DNA of 64,000 bases from Niveibacterium microcysteis. Lineage in GTDB: Bacteria > Pseudomonadota > Gammaproteobacteria > Burkholderiales > Rhodocyclaceae. Positions 35,982-45,622 of the stretch are shown one piece after another (positions within the stretch are counted from its first letter, which is position 1; each line of letters starts with the position of its first letter). Location: assembly GCF_017161445.1 (NCBI RefSeq), contig NZ_CP071060.1, positions 2,914,001-2,978,000 on the forward strand, given 5' to 3'. Made by a program: the position numbers and the translations under genes. The notes below the pieces were generated by a model, which ran no database searches, was not told the DNA's origin, and worked only from the letters and a program-made list of their open reading frames with translations.

Positions 35982-36977
35982 ATGGTTCGCACGTCCCGCG
36001 CAATGCAACTGCAACACCCGAATCAAGCGCTCGTCGAAATCGAACGCGCTGTGCCGCAGCCAGCATACGGCCAACTGCTCCTTCGCGTCGAAGCCTGTGG
36101 CGTTTGTCGCACAGATCTCCACTTGGTCGACGGCGAACTGCCGCAAGCGCACACGCCCATCGTACCGGGACACGAGATCGTCGCGCGAGTGGAGGCTGTC
36201 GGGGCAGGCGTTGGCGGCTTCAGTCGCGGCCAGCGCGTTGGCGTGCCCTGGCTTGGCTGGACATGTGGCCGATGCGCGTATTGCGTGAGCGGCCGCGAGA
36301 ACCTGTGCGATCAGGCGCGCTTCACCGGATGCCAGATCGACGGCGGTTATGCGGAACACTGCGTCGCCGACGCGCGATACTGTTTCGCGCTGCCGGATGG
36401 CGTCGACGCCGCCTCCTTGGCGCCGCTGCTGTGTGCAGGCCTGATCGGCTACCGCGCGCTCAGCATGGCCGGCAGCGGCACACGAATCGGGCTCTACGGA
36501 TTCGGTGCGGCGGCCCACATCGTCGCCCAGGTGGCACGCCAGCAAGGCCGCGAGGTGTATGCATTCACCCGGCCGGACGATCACGAAAGCCAACAATTCG
36601 CGCGTTCGCTCGGTGCGGTGTGGGCGGGAAATTCGGACGTGGCCGCGCCCGAGCAACTCGACGCGGCGCTGATCTTCGCTCCGGTCGGCACGCTGGTGCC
36701 CAAGGCACTCGCAGCGCTTCGCAAAGGCGGTGTGGTGGTCTGTGCCGGCATCCACATGAGCGACATTCCGGGCTTTCCCTACGCAGCACTTTGGGGCGAA
36801 CGTCAGATCCGCTCCGTCGCCAACCTCACCCGTCAGGATGGCACCGCATTCCTTGAACTCATGCGCCAGCATCCGGTGCATACCGAGGTCACACGCTTTC
36901 CGCTTGCACGCGCAAACCACGCCCTCGCACAGCTACGCAACGGCAAGCTGCAGGGCGCAGCCGTCCTGATCCCCTGA
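35982..36977 (+). CDS. Zinc-dependent alcohol dehydrogenase (AdhP/AdhA-like)
   Basis: A 331-residue medium-chain dehydrogenase. Catalytic zinc ligands are seen in [11 protein letters not shown] and VPGHEIV. The structural-zinc cysteines lie in [15 protein letters not shown] (about residues 93-107). The cofactor motif is [10 protein letters not shown], in place of the usual GxGxxG. It resembles the zinc-dependent alcohol dehydrogenase family that reduces or oxidises simple alcohols. A strong AGGAGG site precedes ATG 35982. It runs towards lexA, 41 bp away, but lexA has its own operator. Confidence 0.88.
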   Translation: MVRTSRAMQLQHPNQALVEIERAVPQPAYGQLLLRVEACGVCRTDLHLVDGELPQAHTPIVPGHEIVARVEAVGAGVGGFSRGQRVGVPWLGWTCGRCAYCVSGRENLCDQARFTGCQIDGGYAEHCVADARYCFALPDGVDAASLAPLLCAGLIGYRALSMAGSGTRIGLYGFGAAAHIVAQVARQQGREVYAFTRPDDHESQQFARSLGAVWAGNSDVAAPEQLDAALIFAPVGTLVPKALAALRKGGVVVCAGIHMSDIPGFPYAALWGERQIRSVANLTRQDGTAFLELMRQHPVHTEVTRFPLARANHALAQLRNGKLQGAAVLIP

Positions 36978-37000
36978 GCTCGCTTGCGCAACAGCTGTTT

Positions 37001-37016
37001 CTGTACAAAAATACAG
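37001..37016. promoter_or_regulatory. LexA-binding site (SOS box) of lexA
   Basis: CTGT-N8-ACAG is a perfect match to the gammaproteobacterial-type SOS box. It ends 2 bp before the lexA ATG and covers the place where a ribosome site or -10 element would be. A TTGCGC at 36984-36989 is a possible -35. Confidence 0.88.
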
Positions 37017-37018
37017 TC

Positions 37019-37621
37019 ATGACGCACGCATCCGACCTTACCCCTCGCCAGGCCGAAATCCTCGACCTGATTCGGCGCACCGTTAGAACAGAGGGCCGCC
37101 CTCCGACACGGATCGAAATCTGTGAGGCTTTCGGCTTCCGCTCTCCCAATGCTGCGGAAGAACACCTGAAGGCACTGGTCCGAAAAGGCGCGATCGCGAT
37201 GGAAGAAGGGCGAGCACGGGGTATCCGCCTGCTTGAAGAAACGGGCCTGCCGGTGGTGGGCCGCGTCGCAGCGGGCAGCCCGATTCTTGCCAGCGAAAAC
37301 CTCGAACAGCGCCTCGATGTGGATCCCGCGATGTTTGCACCTGCGGCCGACTATCTGCTGCGGGTCAAGGGGCTATCGATGCGCGATGCAGGCATTCTTG
37401 ATGGCGATCTGATCGCGGTTCATCGCACGCCGGAGGCCCGCAATGGCCAGATCGTGGTTGCGCGGCTCGGCGACGACGTCACCGTGAAACGGCTGGAGCG
37501 TCGCGGCAGCAGTATCCGCTTGCTGGCCGAGAACCCGGACTTCGCGCCAATCGAACCCCACCCTGACGAGTTTCAGTTGGAAGGCATTGTCGTTGGCCTG
37601 ATCCGCAACGGCTTCCATTGA
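37019..37621 (+). CDS. lexA: SOS repressor LexA
   Basis: A 200-residue LexA. The winged-helix domain opens [20 protein letters not shown] and has [16 protein letters not shown]. The autocleavage site is Ala-Gly in RVAAGSP. The catalytic Ser is in [11 protein letters not shown] and the Lys in VTVKRL. The ATG at 37019 has no ribosome site because the SOS box abuts it, and no other in-frame start fits. Translation may be from a leaderless message. The stop overlaps the next gene (TTGA). Confidence 0.97.
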   Translation: MTHASDLTPRQAEILDLIRRTVRTEGRPPTRIEICEAFGFRSPNAAEEHLKALVRKGAIAMEEGRARGIRLLEETGLPVVGRVAAGSPILASENLEQRLDVDPAMFAPAADYLLRVKGLSMRDAGILDGDLIAVHRTPEARNGQIVVARLGDDVTVKRLERRGSSIRLLAENPDFAPIEPHPDEFQLEGIVVGLIRNGFH

Positions 37622-38241
37622 TCAGCACCGTGCCCAGCCCTTTGCCCCTGAGCGATGGCGAGCGTTTGCTTGCCCGCAGCCGCCGTTTTTTCTTGCTGAC
37701 TCTGGTCTTGGCGATCCCGACCGCACTGCTCGGTTGGCAGCTCTTGCCAACCTGGTCCCACATCGCAGCGCTCGAAGGCGCTGCGTTCCTTGCGGCAGCC
37801 ACCGCATTCGGACTCGGCCTCATCGTGCTACCGCTCGGCACTATCGCCAGCCTCGTTGCAGCGCTTTTCCTGCGCACCGAGAGCAATATCCGCCCTGGAA
37901 GGCAAAGCCGCGCCAACGCGGCCGACTTGGTCTGTACGATCGGCGCCGTCATGACCAGCCTGCTCCCGGCCAGCTGGCCCGCCTCAAAAGCCTTGCGGGC
38001 CCTCCTCACCGGCGGGATTACGATCCGCCAGCCGATCGAACATCATTTCAGCATTAGCAGCGATCCCCTCGCCTTCTGGGAGAACGTCACCTTCTGGTTG
38101 CTGGCTGCCGCTGCCCTAGCGGGTCTGGCTGCCTACTTCTGGCGCTCACGTTGGCTTGCATATCGGACGCGCGTCACTATAGAGCCGGCCGCAGCACAGG
38201 CACTCAACCAACAAATTAAGCCCGAAGGCGCTCCGAGATAG
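37618..38241 (+). CDS. Hypothetical membrane protein coupled to lexA
   Basis: A 207-residue protein I do not recognise. It has hydrophobic segments at about residues 25-46, 52-86 and 155-175, a polar region around 90-150 and a basic C-terminus. The TTG at 37618 overlaps the lexA stop by 4 nt; GTG at 37630 is an alternative. In either case it should be transcribed from the SOS-controlled lexA promoter. That position is taken by the cell-division inhibitor sulA in Pseudomonas, so an SOS checkpoint role is a hypothesis only. Confidence 0.75.
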   Translation: MISTVPSPLPLSDGERLLARSRRFFLLTLVLAIPTALLGWQLLPTWSHIAALEGAAFLAAATAFGLGLIVLPLGTIASLVAALFLRTESNIRPGRQSRANAADLVCTIGAVMTSLLPASWPASKALRALLTGGITIRQPIEHHFSISSDPLAFWENVTFWLLAAAALAGLAAYFWRSRWLAYRTRVTIEPAAAQALNQQIKPEGAPR

Positions 38242-38247
38242 GGGTGG

Positions 38248-39474
38248 TCAGCCCGGCGCCGTGGCGTTCAGCAGCAAATTGCGCGGCGTCAGCATGCGGT
38301 CACAGAAAGCGTCAATCGACACACGGAACCCGGCGTCGATCAGGGGCGTCGCAAGGTCGCAGACCAGCCACAACTCCATCACCCGTCGAAACGCGAGGCG
38401 GACGGCCGATCGCCGCATCATCACGTCGAATCGACGCTGGCCTTCTTTGAGCAGTCCAGACAATGCCGACGACGGCGGACTCGCTAGCCCCTCCCGATCG
38501 CAGATGCGCGCCATGAATTCGGAAAAAGGCTGAAGCATCCAGGCCGACGGCACCGGTTTGAAAGTTTGATAGCCGCCGCCCGAGGCCTCGCGCCATGCCA
38601 CAAAGGCGAGCTTCCATTGCGCAGCGCGATCCCGCTCTCGGACGTTGCGGTCCGGCGCTGTAACCGTCTCGGTCACCGCGAGGTGGAGTTCATCGCGAGA
38701 TACGCGCAACCGGGAATCGGAAGAAAACGGGCAGTATTCGATCTCTCGTAGGCGGTAGTAGCAACACGGAGATATCGCCACCCCAGCTGCGCCGCCCCCG
38801 GCCGCCGCACTGACCAGGTCGCGATGCAGGTCGCCACAGGCATGCAGCGCCATCACGTAACGCCCAGCCACCATCGCCGCGGCTTCTGGCCTTAGCGCAT
38901 CACCCACCACAAAGGTCTGCCCTGCAGCCCTGGCTCGCTCGGCCAATCGTTCTCCCGCGTGACACAGCGCCGGATCGATCTCAAGCGACGTTACGTCCAC
39001 ACCACGGGTCATCGCGACAAGACGCCCGAGGTGCCCCTTGCCCGCACACCATTCGAGTACGGCCGCCGGCGGCTTACCAACCGCACTCGCGAACGCCTCG
39101 ATCTGCGCCAGCTTTCGCCCGGGCACACCCCATGCGGAACGAGCCTCAACATTGCCGCCAACTCGGGCAAGCGCTGCCACATGAATCAGACCCGAGCGAT
39201 AGCCGGGAATCGCCACACGATCCGAGAGCCATTGCACCAAAGCACTGTTATCGCCAAGTAGCTGCGCCAGCGCGCCCATCGGCATACACTGAAGTTCTGC
39301 ATCAAGTTCCGGGAACGCATCCACCCACTGCGGCCGTTCGATGCGAAACGGCATCTCGCGCCAGAACGGGGCCGCCGCAAGCAGCACGGATTCCAGTTCG
39401 ATCCGCCTCGCTGTGATCGCCTGATTCGTGAGGGCCTCCGTCATACCTTCCAGCAATTCATATACTGGTATCAA
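38248..39474 (-). CDS. SAM-dependent methyltransferase (Methyltransf_32-like)
   Basis: A predicted 408-residue protein. The SAM-binding region is at about residues 145-175 (AAVLEWCAGKGHLGRLVA followed by TSLEIDP). The segment VALHACGDLH-like MALHACGDLHRDLV and the downstream ISPCCYYRL place it near the Methyltransf_32 group; the substrate is unknown. The TTG at 39474 has GAAGGG upstream and is used; ATG at 39444 is the alternative. It converges on the lexA-coupled membrane gene with 6 nt between stops. Confidence 0.8.
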   Translation of the reverse strand: MIPVYELLEGMTEALTNQAITARRIELESVLLAAAPFWREMPFRIERPQWVDAFPELDAELQCMPMGALAQLLGDNSALVQWLSDRVAIPGYRSGLIHVAALARVGGNVEARSAWGVPGRKLAQIEAFASAVGKPPAAVLEWCAGKGHLGRLVAMTRGVDVTSLEIDPALCHAGERLAERARAAGQTFVVGDALRPEAAAMVAGRYVMALHACGDLHRDLVSAAAGGGAAGVAISPCCYYRLREIEYCPFSSDSRLRVSRDELHLAVTETVTAPDRNVRERDRAAQWKLAFVAWREASGGGYQTFKPVPSAWMLQPFSEFMARICDREGLASPPSSALSGLLKEGQRRFDVMMRRSAVRLAFRRVMELWLVCDLATPLIDAGFRVSIDAFCDRMLTPRNLLLNATAPG

Positions 39475-39526
39475 TGGCCCTTCATTGCGGCCGTGACAGG
39501 GTTAAGGGTTCAGCGCGGACCTCCGA

Positions 39527-39532
39527 TATAAT
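39527..39532 (+). promoter_or_regulatory. -10 element of fabI
   Basis: TATAAT lies 27 bp upstream of the fabI ATG. The -35 region is poor (AAGGGT at 17-bp spacing). The ribosome site AAGGAG follows at 39547-39552. Confidence 0.55.
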
Positions 39533-39559
39533 CCCGGGTCCGCAACAAGGAGACTGTAT

Positions 39560-40345
39560 ATGGGTTTTCTCGCCGGCAAACGCATCCTCATCTGCGGCCT
39601 GCTCAGCAATCGCTCGATTGCTTACGGTATTGCCAAGGCCATGCATCGTGAGGGCGCACACCTTGCCTTCACCTACCAGAACGACCGTTTCCATGAGCGG
39701 ATCAGCAAGTTCGCGGCAGAGTTCGATTCGGACATGATCTTCCCCTGCGACGTCGCCGACGACGCGCAGATCACGGACCTGTTCGACGCGATTGCCAAGC
39801 GCTGGGACGGCCTGGATAGCCTTGTGCATTCGATCGCGTTCGCGCCCAGCGACGCGCTTGAGGGCGACTTCCTCGACGGCTTCTCGCGCGACGCATTCCG
39901 AACCGCCCAGGAAGTCTCCGCATACAGCTTCCCTGCGCTCGCCAAGGCCGCACGCCCACTCATGAAAGGGCGCAACGGCTGCTTGCTGACGATGTCCTAT
40001 CTGGGCGCGGTTCGCTCCCTGCCGAACTACAACGTTATGGGCCTCGCCAAGGCAAGCCTTGAGGCGTCGGTGCGCTACATGGCAACCTGCGTCGGCCCAG
40101 AAGGTACCCGCGTAAACGCCATTTCCGCCGGGCCGATCAAGACCCTTGCTGCATCGGGCATCGGCAATTTCGGCAAACTGTTGGCATTCAACGAACGGAA
40201 TGCGCCGCTGCGTCGCAATGTCACGATTGAAGAAGTCGGCAACGCCGCCGCCTTCCTGTGCTCGGACCTGGCCTCCGGTATCACAGGCGAGATCATGTAT
40301 GTCGATGGCGGTTTCAATACCACCGCACTGGCCGCAGCAGAATAG
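39560..40345 (+). CDS. fabI: Enoyl-[acyl-carrier-protein] reductase FabI
   Basis: A 261-residue NADH-dependent enoyl-ACP reductase, the last step of the fatty-acid elongation cycle and the triclosan target. It has the divergent FabI cofactor region ([20 protein letters not shown]) and [10 protein letters not shown]. The catalytic Tyr/Lys pattern is Y-x6-K in [12 protein letters not shown], with [13 protein letters not shown] after it. A good ribosome site precedes it. Two hairpins end the transcript. Confidence 0.96.
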   Translation: MGFLAGKRILICGLLSNRSIAYGIAKAMHREGAHLAFTYQNDRFHERISKFAAEFDSDMIFPCDVADDAQITDLFDAIAKRWDGLDSLVHSIAFAPSDALEGDFLDGFSRDAFRTAQEVSAYSFPALAKAARPLMKGRNGCLLTMSYLGAVRSLPNYNVMGLAKASLEASVRYMATCVGPEGTRVNAISAGPIKTLAASGIGNFGKLLAFNERNAPLRRNVTIEEVGNAAAFLCSDLASGITGEIMYVDGGFNTTALAAAE

Positions 40346-40354
40346 TCGCCAAAC

Positions 40355-40379
40355 AGGTGCCGTCGCGCTGACGGCACCT
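40355..40379 (+). terminator. Hairpin after fabI (proximal)
   Basis: A 10-bp stem AGGTGCCGTC / GACGGCACCT with a 5-nt loop, 9 nt after the fabI stop. No strong T tract. Confidence 0.6.
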
Positions 40380-40390
40380 CACAGGCAAAA

Positions 40391-40418
40391 AGAAACGGGC
40401 CCGATTGGGCCCGTTTCT
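40391..40418. terminator. Bidirectional terminator between fabI and ppiD
   Basis: A perfect 12-bp stem AGAAACGGGCCC / GGGCCCGTTTCT with a 4-nt loop, flanked by A-rich and T-rich sequence. It serves both convergent genes. Confidence 0.85.
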
Positions 40419-40440
40419 CTATTCAGCGGCAGAAACGCTA

Positions 40441-42339
40441 TCAGTCCTTCGCCTCGAAGGCCTTGGCGCTGAACTTCACCGAATAGCGATCCTTGAGCGC
40501 CTGAACGTAGGCACGCAGATCCTCTTCTGCAAGCAGACGGCCGTACTGACCGGCAAGCGCAGTGCGGCGCGGGTCATTCGCCGCGAGTTGCGGCTTCGTC
40601 ACCTGGCTGATACGGAACACGGCAAAGCCTTGGTTCGGTACCGCCACACCCACATAGGCCGGCAATTTGTCGACCGGCGTCCGGAAGACCGCCTTCAGCG
40701 CCTCAAGCGGAAGCGGGCCCGGCTTACCACGCGAAACAGCACCACTCGGCCCCCACTTGGCGTCAACCGCCTCGCCCTTGCTGAGCTTTGCGATCTGCGC
40801 TTCGCCATCTTTGGCTGCCAGCTTGATTGCTTCCTCGGTGGTCAGCTTCTGTTCAATGGCTGCACGCACCTCTTCGAACGGACGCACTGCCGCAGGTTTG
40901 TGCTCAACCACGCGGAGTGACACGAGCGTGTTGTTACCCAAGTCAATGGCTTCCGTATTGCGTCGATTCTTCAAGGCATCCGCTGCGAACAACGCAGCCA
41001 TGACTTTCTCATTGTCGAACGGCGCAGGTCCCTTGCTACCCTTGATGATCCAGTCACTCTGGTGCAGCGCGAGCTTGTACTTGTCGGCCGCCGGCTTGAG
41101 GCTGTCCGGCTGTTCGTACACGGTATTGCCAAAACTGTCGGCGATTTCCGCGTAGCGTTTCGCTGCAGCCGCACGCTTCAGTTCCTGCGCAATCTCGGCC
41201 TTGGCCTGATCGAAGGACTTGGTACCGCCACCACGCACCTCTTCCAGACGGATGATGTGATAGCCGTAGTCCGTTTCAACAACGCCACTCAACTGCCCCG
41301 GCTTGAGTGAGTACGCAGCATCTTCAAACGGCTTGACCATCGCGCCTCGGCCGAAGAACCCGAGATCGCCACCATTCGCGGCCGAACCCGGATCCTGCGA
41401 GTTGGCTTTTGCAAGCGCGGCGAAGCTATCCGGCTTCTGCTGCAATTGCTTGAGGAGCGCCTCCGCCTTTTCCTTGGCCGCAGCACGCTTGGATGAGCCG
41501 GCATCCTTCGCCGCTTCGATCAGAATGTGGCGCGCGCGGCGCTCTTCCGGCGCCGAGTAACGATCCTTGTTGGCATCGTACTGCTTGCGGATTTCGTCAT
41601 CGCTCACCGTGGCCTGCGCGGCCAACTCGTCTTGCGAGAGGAGCACGTATTCGACCTTGATCTGCTCCGGCGTCTCGAAACGCGAGCGATTGGCCTCGTA
41701 TTCCTTCTTGGCAGCGCCATCCGCGAGTTTGACCTGCGGAACGTAAGTGGCTGCCGAGAGAGACCACATCGAGACTTCGCGGCTTTCATCCTGAAGCTCA
41801 AGCCAACGATCGATCGTCGCCGCCGGTACAATCGCCGACCGGGCAAGGCCGCCAATCAGTTGCTGCTGGGCCAGATCCTGCGCAAGGCCAGACTCGAATC
41901 GATCGACCGAGTAACCGCGCGCGGCGAGCATCTGCTCGTAACGCTTCGGCGAAAACTTGCCGTTCTCTTGGAACGCGGGAATGCCTGCGATCGCCTGACG
42001 CAAAGCGTCGGGTGCAGCGCGCATCGCATTTGCATCCAGCTGCAAGTGGAGCAGGCGCTGATTGACGAGCCCCTCAACCACCGAGCGCTTCAGTTCAGGG
42101 CGCTGCAGCATCGCCGGATCGAAAGCCTCGCCCATCTGGCTACGCAGACGATCCTGCTCTTCGCGCAGCGCCTGATCGAGCTCCTGCTGGGTGACCTTGC
42201 TACGGCCAACCTTGGCCACAAAATCATCGCGCCCGATATTCTGCAGATAGGACTCGATGCCGAAAAACGCGAAAGTAATCGCGATGAGCGCCAGGAGCAC
42301 CTGGACAATGCGCTTATTGTTGCGGACTGCGTCGAACAT
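40441..42339 (-). CDS. ppiD: Periplasmic chaperone / peptidyl-prolyl isomerase PpiD
   Basis: A 632-residue SurA-like protein anchored by one N-terminal helix (about residues 12-30, VQVLLALIAITFAFFGI). SurA-type N-terminal helices follow, then a parvulin domain at about 265-365 (RRARHILIEAAKD, GGDLGFFGRG, DYGYHIIRLEE) and a C-terminal chaperone region. It sits at the SecYEG exit and aids folding of exported proteins. It follows the tRNA-Val/tRNA-Asp unit, downstream of hupB and lon, the usual order. Confidence 0.94.
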   Translation of the reverse strand: MFDAVRNNKRIVQVLLALIAITFAFFGIESYLQNIGRDDFVAKVGRSKVTQQELDQALREEQDRLRSQMGEAFDPAMLQRPELKRSVVEGLVNQRLLHLQLDANAMRAAPDALRQAIAGIPAFQENGKFSPKRYEQMLAARGYSVDRFESGLAQDLAQQQLIGGLARSAIVPAATIDRWLELQDESREVSMWSLSAATYVPQVKLADGAAKKEYEANRSRFETPEQIKVEYVLLSQDELAAQATVSDDEIRKQYDANKDRYSAPEERRARHILIEAAKDAGSSKRAAAKEKAEALLKQLQQKPDSFAALAKANSQDPGSAANGGDLGFFGRGAMVKPFEDAAYSLKPGQLSGVVETDYGYHIIRLEEVRGGGTKSFDQAKAEIAQELKRAAAAKRYAEIADSFGNTVYEQPDSLKPAADKYKLALHQSDWIIKGSKGPAPFDNEKVMAALFAADALKNRRNTEAIDLGNNTLVSLRVVEHKPAAVRPFEEVRAAIEQKLTTEEAIKLAAKDGEAQIAKLSKGEAVDAKWGPSGAVSRGKPGPLPLEALKAVFRTPVDKLPAYVGVAVPNQGFAVFRISQVTKPQLAANDPRRTALAGQYGRLLAEEDLRAYVQALKDRYSVKFSAKAFEAKD

Positions 42340-42379
42340 GCTGCGATCGGGGGACCAAGAAAAGTTATGGATACAAAAA

Positions 42380-42399
42380 AGGCGAACTCACGTTCGCCT
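42380..42399 (-). terminator. Terminator after tRNA-Asp
   Basis: An 8-bp stem AGGCGAAC / GTTCGCCT with a 4-nt loop, followed on the minus strand by a T6 run. It ends the tRNA-Val/tRNA-Asp unit 5 nt after the CCA end. Confidence 0.88.
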
Positions 42400-42404
42400 C
42401 GATT

Positions 42405-42481
42405 TGGCGGAGTGGACGGGACTCGAACCCGCGACCCCCGGCGTGACAGGCCGGTATTCTAACCGACTGAACTACCACTCC
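42405..42481 (-). tRNA. tRNA-Asp (GTC), copy 3
   Basis: 77 nt, identical to the two Asp genes at 8.3-8.8 kb, with anticodon GTC and encoded CCA. It is separated from tRNA-Val by 24 nt. Confidence 0.97.
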
Positions 42482-42505
42482 GCGCCTAGTTGTCCAGCCA
42501 AGGGC

Positions 42506-42581
42506 TGGTGGGTGCTGACGGGCTCGAACCGCCGACATTCGCCTTGTAAGGGCGACGCTCTACCAACTGAGCTAAGCACCC
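42506..42581 (-). tRNA. tRNA-Val (TAC)
   Basis: 76 nt with acceptor GGGTGCT/AGCACCC, anticodon loop CTTACAA giving TAC, and encoded CCA. It lies 46 nt after the hupB stop and may be read from the hupB promoter. Confidence 0.97.
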
Positions 42582-42627
42582 GCTCTGCTGAGCGCCGCCG
42601 TAAATCTGCGGCAATCAGTAAAGCGAA

Positions 42628-42900
42628 TTAGTTTACCGCATCCTTGAGCGCTTTGCCAGGGCGGAACTTCGGAACCTTAGCCGCCTTGATCTTGATGGTC
42701 GCGCCAGTTCTCGGATTACGCCCGGTACGCGCTGCGCGCTTGCCGACGGAGAACGTACCAAAACCAACCAACGTCACATCGTTGCCCTTTTTGAGCGACT
42801 GCTTGACTGCAGCGATCGTCGCGTCCAGCGCGCGCCCTGCTGCTGCCTTGGAAATTTCGGCCTGCTTTGCGATGACCTCGATCAACTCGGATTTGTTCAC
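42628..42900 (-). CDS. hupB: DNA-binding protein HU-beta
   Basis: A 90-residue histone-like protein with the full HU pattern: [42 protein letters not shown] and [13 protein letters not shown]. It starts at a GTG at 42900, with a GAGGGGG ribosome site, which gives the exact family length; the ATG-initiated longer frame is not supported. The lon-hupB order is conserved in proteobacteria. Confidence 0.96.
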   Translation of the reverse strand: MNKSELIEVIAKQAEISKAAAGRALDATIAAVKQSLKKGNDVTLVGFGTFSVGKRAARTGRNPRTGATIKIKAAKVPKFRPGKALKDAVN

Positions 42901-42998
42901 AAAAGCCCCCTCAATTCTTCGGTAGTGGGAAATGGGATCCTGCAAGCCAATGCTGGCGCGGGTTTCGGCACCCCACGCATCCACAAGCCTGTCAGGGC

Positions 42999-43028
42999 TT
43001 TATAAACGAGCCGAAAGCACGGTGTCAA
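42999..43028 (-). promoter_or_regulatory. Sigma-70 promoter of hupB
   Basis: TTGACA (43028-43023) and TATAAA (43004-42999) with 18-bp spacing on the minus strand, about 100 bp upstream of the hupB GTG. The leader would be about 90 nt. Confidence 0.8.
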
Positions 43029-43075
43029 GCCGCTTTGCGGCAAGGCTGAGCAGGGTCAGACGCCAGAAAAACAAA

Positions 43076-43105
43076 GGGCCGGACACTTCAAAAAGTGTCC
43101 GGCCC
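43076..43105 (-). terminator. Terminator of lon
   Basis: A perfect 13-bp stem GGGCCGGACACTT / AAGTGTCCGGCCC with a 4-nt loop, 22 nt after the lon stop, followed on the minus strand by TTTGTTTTTC. Confidence 0.9.
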
Positions 43106-43127
43106 TCTTCTAGTGCCAGCGGCTGGA

Positions 43128-45545
43128 TCAGTGTTTCAAGAGCGCCGCCGACAGCTCACCCTCAGCCTGCGGCGGCGTCGCGGCATCCTCCGTGACAACC
43201 TCGTCGATCGGCTCAGGTTTGCGCTCCAGCGCAAGCTCCAGCACCTTATCGATCCACTTCACCGGAACGATTTCCAGGCGGTCGCGAATCTCAGGAGGCA
43301 GATCCTGAAGATCCTTGACGTTTTCCTCAGGAATCAGCGCAGTCCGGATACCACCACGAACCGCGGCGAACAGCTTCTCCTTCAGGCCGCCAATTGCCAA
43401 CACCTCACCACGCAGGGTGATCTCGCCCGTCATCGCGACGTCAGCCCGGACCGGGATACCGGTCAGCACCGACACCAAGGCGGTGGCGATCGCGATGCCC
43501 GCCGACGGGCCATCCTTCGGCGTCGCACCCTCGGGCAGGTGAATGTGAATATCGCTCTTCTGGTAGAAGTCGTCAGCGATGCCAAGCTGCTTGGCGCGCT
43601 TTCGGACCACTGACAGCGCAGCCTGAATCGACTCCTGCATCACTTCGCCCAGCTTGCCGGTCGTCAGAACCTTGCCCTTGCCCGGCAGAACGACCGACTC
43701 AATCGTCAGCAGCTCGCCACCCACTTCGGTCCAGGCAAGACCGGTGACTTGGCCAACCTGATTGTCTTTCTCGGCAACGCCAAACATGTAGCGACGCACG
43801 CCGAGGTACTTGTCGAGGTTCTTGGCGTTCACCACGATCTTGCTGCTACGGGCACGAAGCACGATCGACTTGACGACCTTGCGGCAGATCTTCGAAATCT
43901 CGCGCTCAAGGCTCCGCACGCCGGCCTCTCGGGTGTAGAAGCGAACGATGTCGCGGATTGCATCCTCGGTTACCGACAGCTCCTCGCGCTTGAGGCCGTT
44001 GTTCTTCATCTGCTTCGGAAGCAGATAGCGCTGCGCAATGCTCACCTTCTCATCTTCGGTGTAGCCAGACAGCCGGATGATCTCCATGCGATCCAACAAC
44101 GGCGCCGGGATGTTCAGGCTGTTTGCCGTCGCAACGAACATGACGTCCGAGAGGTCGTACTCCACCTCGACGTAGTGATCAACGAAGGTGCTGTTCTGCT
44201 CCGGATCAAGCACCTCAAGCAGGGCGGAGCTTGGGTCGCCACGGAAATCGGCACCCATCTTGTCCACTTCATCCAGCAGGAACAACGGGTTACGAACCGC
44301 AACCTTGGTCATGTTCTGCAGAATTTTGCCCGGCATGGAGCCAATGTAGGTCCGGCGATGGCCACGAATTTCCGCCTCGTCGCGCACACCGCCCAGACTC
44401 ATGCGAACGAACTTGCGGTTTGTCGCTTTCGCGATCGATTGGCCGAGCGAGGTCTTGCCAACACCCGGAGGGCCGACAAGGCACAGAATCGGCGCCTTCA
44501 GTTTGTCGACACGCTGCTGGACAGCAAGGTACTCAAGAATCCGCTCCTTGACCTTCTCGAGGCCATGATGATCCTTGTCGAGGATCTTCTGCGCCTCGGC
44601 GAGATCCTTGCTGATGCGTGACTTCTTTTTCCACGGCAAACCAACGAGCGTCTCGATGAAGTTACGAACGACCGTTGCCTCCGCCGACATCGGCGACATC
44701 ATCTTGAGCTTCTTGAGCTCGGACTGCGCCTTTGCGGTCGCCTCCTTGCTCATGCCGGACGCCTTGATCTTTTTCTCAAGATCCTCGAGATCCGCGCCCT
44801 CTTCGCCCTCGCCGAGCTCCTTTTGAATCGCCTTTACCTGCTCGTTCAGGTAGTACTCGCGCTGACTCTTCTCCATCTGGCGCTTGACGCGACCACGGAT
44901 GCGCTTTTCGACCTGCAGGATGTCCAGCTCGGTCTCAAGCTGAGAAAGCAGACGCTCCATCCGTTCGATGACACTGACGAGCTCAAGAATGCTCTGCTTC
45001 TGCTCAAGCTTGAGCGGCAAGTGCGCGGCGATGGTGTCAGCAAGGCGGCCCGGTTCGTCGATACCTGACAGCGAAGTCAGGATCTCCGGCGGAATCTTCT
45101 TGTTCAGCTTCACGTACTGGTCGAACTGCGCGAGGATCGCGCGGCGCATGGCCTCGACTTCATGGTTCTGAACTTCGTCGCCCTTGAGCGGCACAACCTG
45201 TGCAACGAATACCGTGCGCTGGTCTTCGACCGCATTCAGCTGGGCTCGCTGCGTCCCTTCAACCAGCACCTTGACCGTGCCATCGGGCAGCTTGAGCATC
45301 TGAAGGATGTTGGCGATACAGCCGATCTCGTAGAGATCCTCGGCGCTCGGCTCATCCTTGGCGGCAGACTTCTGGGCAACAAGCAAAATGCTCTTGCCGG
45401 CCTCCATTGCATTTTCAAGCGCCTTGATCGACTTCGGGCGCCCGACGAACAACGGAATAACCATGTGGGGGAACACGACCACATCCCGCAGCGGCAGCAG
45501 CGGGAGTTCGATCTGTTCCTGGGGGAGGTCAGGCAAGCTTGACAT
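43128..45545 (-). CDS. lon: ATP-dependent protease Lon
   Basis: An 805-residue LonA protease degrading damaged and regulatory proteins. It has an N-terminal LON domain (LPLLPLRDVVVFPHMVIPLF), a coiled coil and an AAA+ module with Walker A GPPGVGKTSL and Walker B LFLLDEVDKM. In the C-terminal protease domain the catalytic Ser is in KDGPSAGIAIATAL and the Lys in IGGLKEKLFAA. ATG 45545 is the usual MSSLPDLP start. A match to the sigma-32 consensus lies 29 bp upstream. Confidence 0.97.
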   Translation of the reverse strand: MSSLPDLPQEQIELPLLPLRDVVVFPHMVIPLFVGRPKSIKALENAMEAGKSILLVAQKSAAKDEPSAEDLYEIGCIANILQMLKLPDGTVKVLVEGTQRAQLNAVEDQRTVFVAQVVPLKGDEVQNHEVEAMRRAILAQFDQYVKLNKKIPPEILTSLSGIDEPGRLADTIAAHLPLKLEQKQSILELVSVIERMERLLSQLETELDILQVEKRIRGRVKRQMEKSQREYYLNEQVKAIQKELGEGEEGADLEDLEKKIKASGMSKEATAKAQSELKKLKMMSPMSAEATVVRNFIETLVGLPWKKKSRISKDLAEAQKILDKDHHGLEKVKERILEYLAVQQRVDKLKAPILCLVGPPGVGKTSLGQSIAKATNRKFVRMSLGGVRDEAEIRGHRRTYIGSMPGKILQNMTKVAVRNPLFLLDEVDKMGADFRGDPSSALLEVLDPEQNSTFVDHYVEVEYDLSDVMFVATANSLNIPAPLLDRMEIIRLSGYTEDEKVSIAQRYLLPKQMKNNGLKREELSVTEDAIRDIVRFYTREAGVRSLEREISKICRKVVKSIVLRARSSKIVVNAKNLDKYLGVRRYMFGVAEKDNQVGQVTGLAWTEVGGELLTIESVVLPGKGKVLTTGKLGEVMQESIQAALSVVRKRAKQLGIADDFYQKSDIHIHLPEGATPKDGPSAGIAIATALVSVLTGIPVRADVAMTGEITLRGEVLAIGGLKEKLFAAVRGGIRTALIPEENVKDLQDLPPEIRDRLEIVPVKWIDKVLELALERKPEPIDEVVTEDAATPPQAEGELSAALLKH

Positions 45546-45574
45546 GTCCGTTTCCTTCTTGGCGAGTACCGGGG

Positions 45575-45603
45575 ATATGGGGATCCCCGGTGCGCGTTTC
45601 AAG
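45575..45603 (-). promoter_or_regulatory. Sigma-32 heat-shock promoter of lon
   Basis: On the minus strand, CTTGAAA-N14-CCCCATAT matches the sigma-32 consensus at both elements. It lies between clpX and lon, so lon can be induced independently of the tig-clpP-clpX transcript. The -10 half overlaps a 9-bp hairpin (45568-45591). Confidence 0.88.
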
Positions 45604-45622
45604 CCGACCTGTGAGGGCCGGA

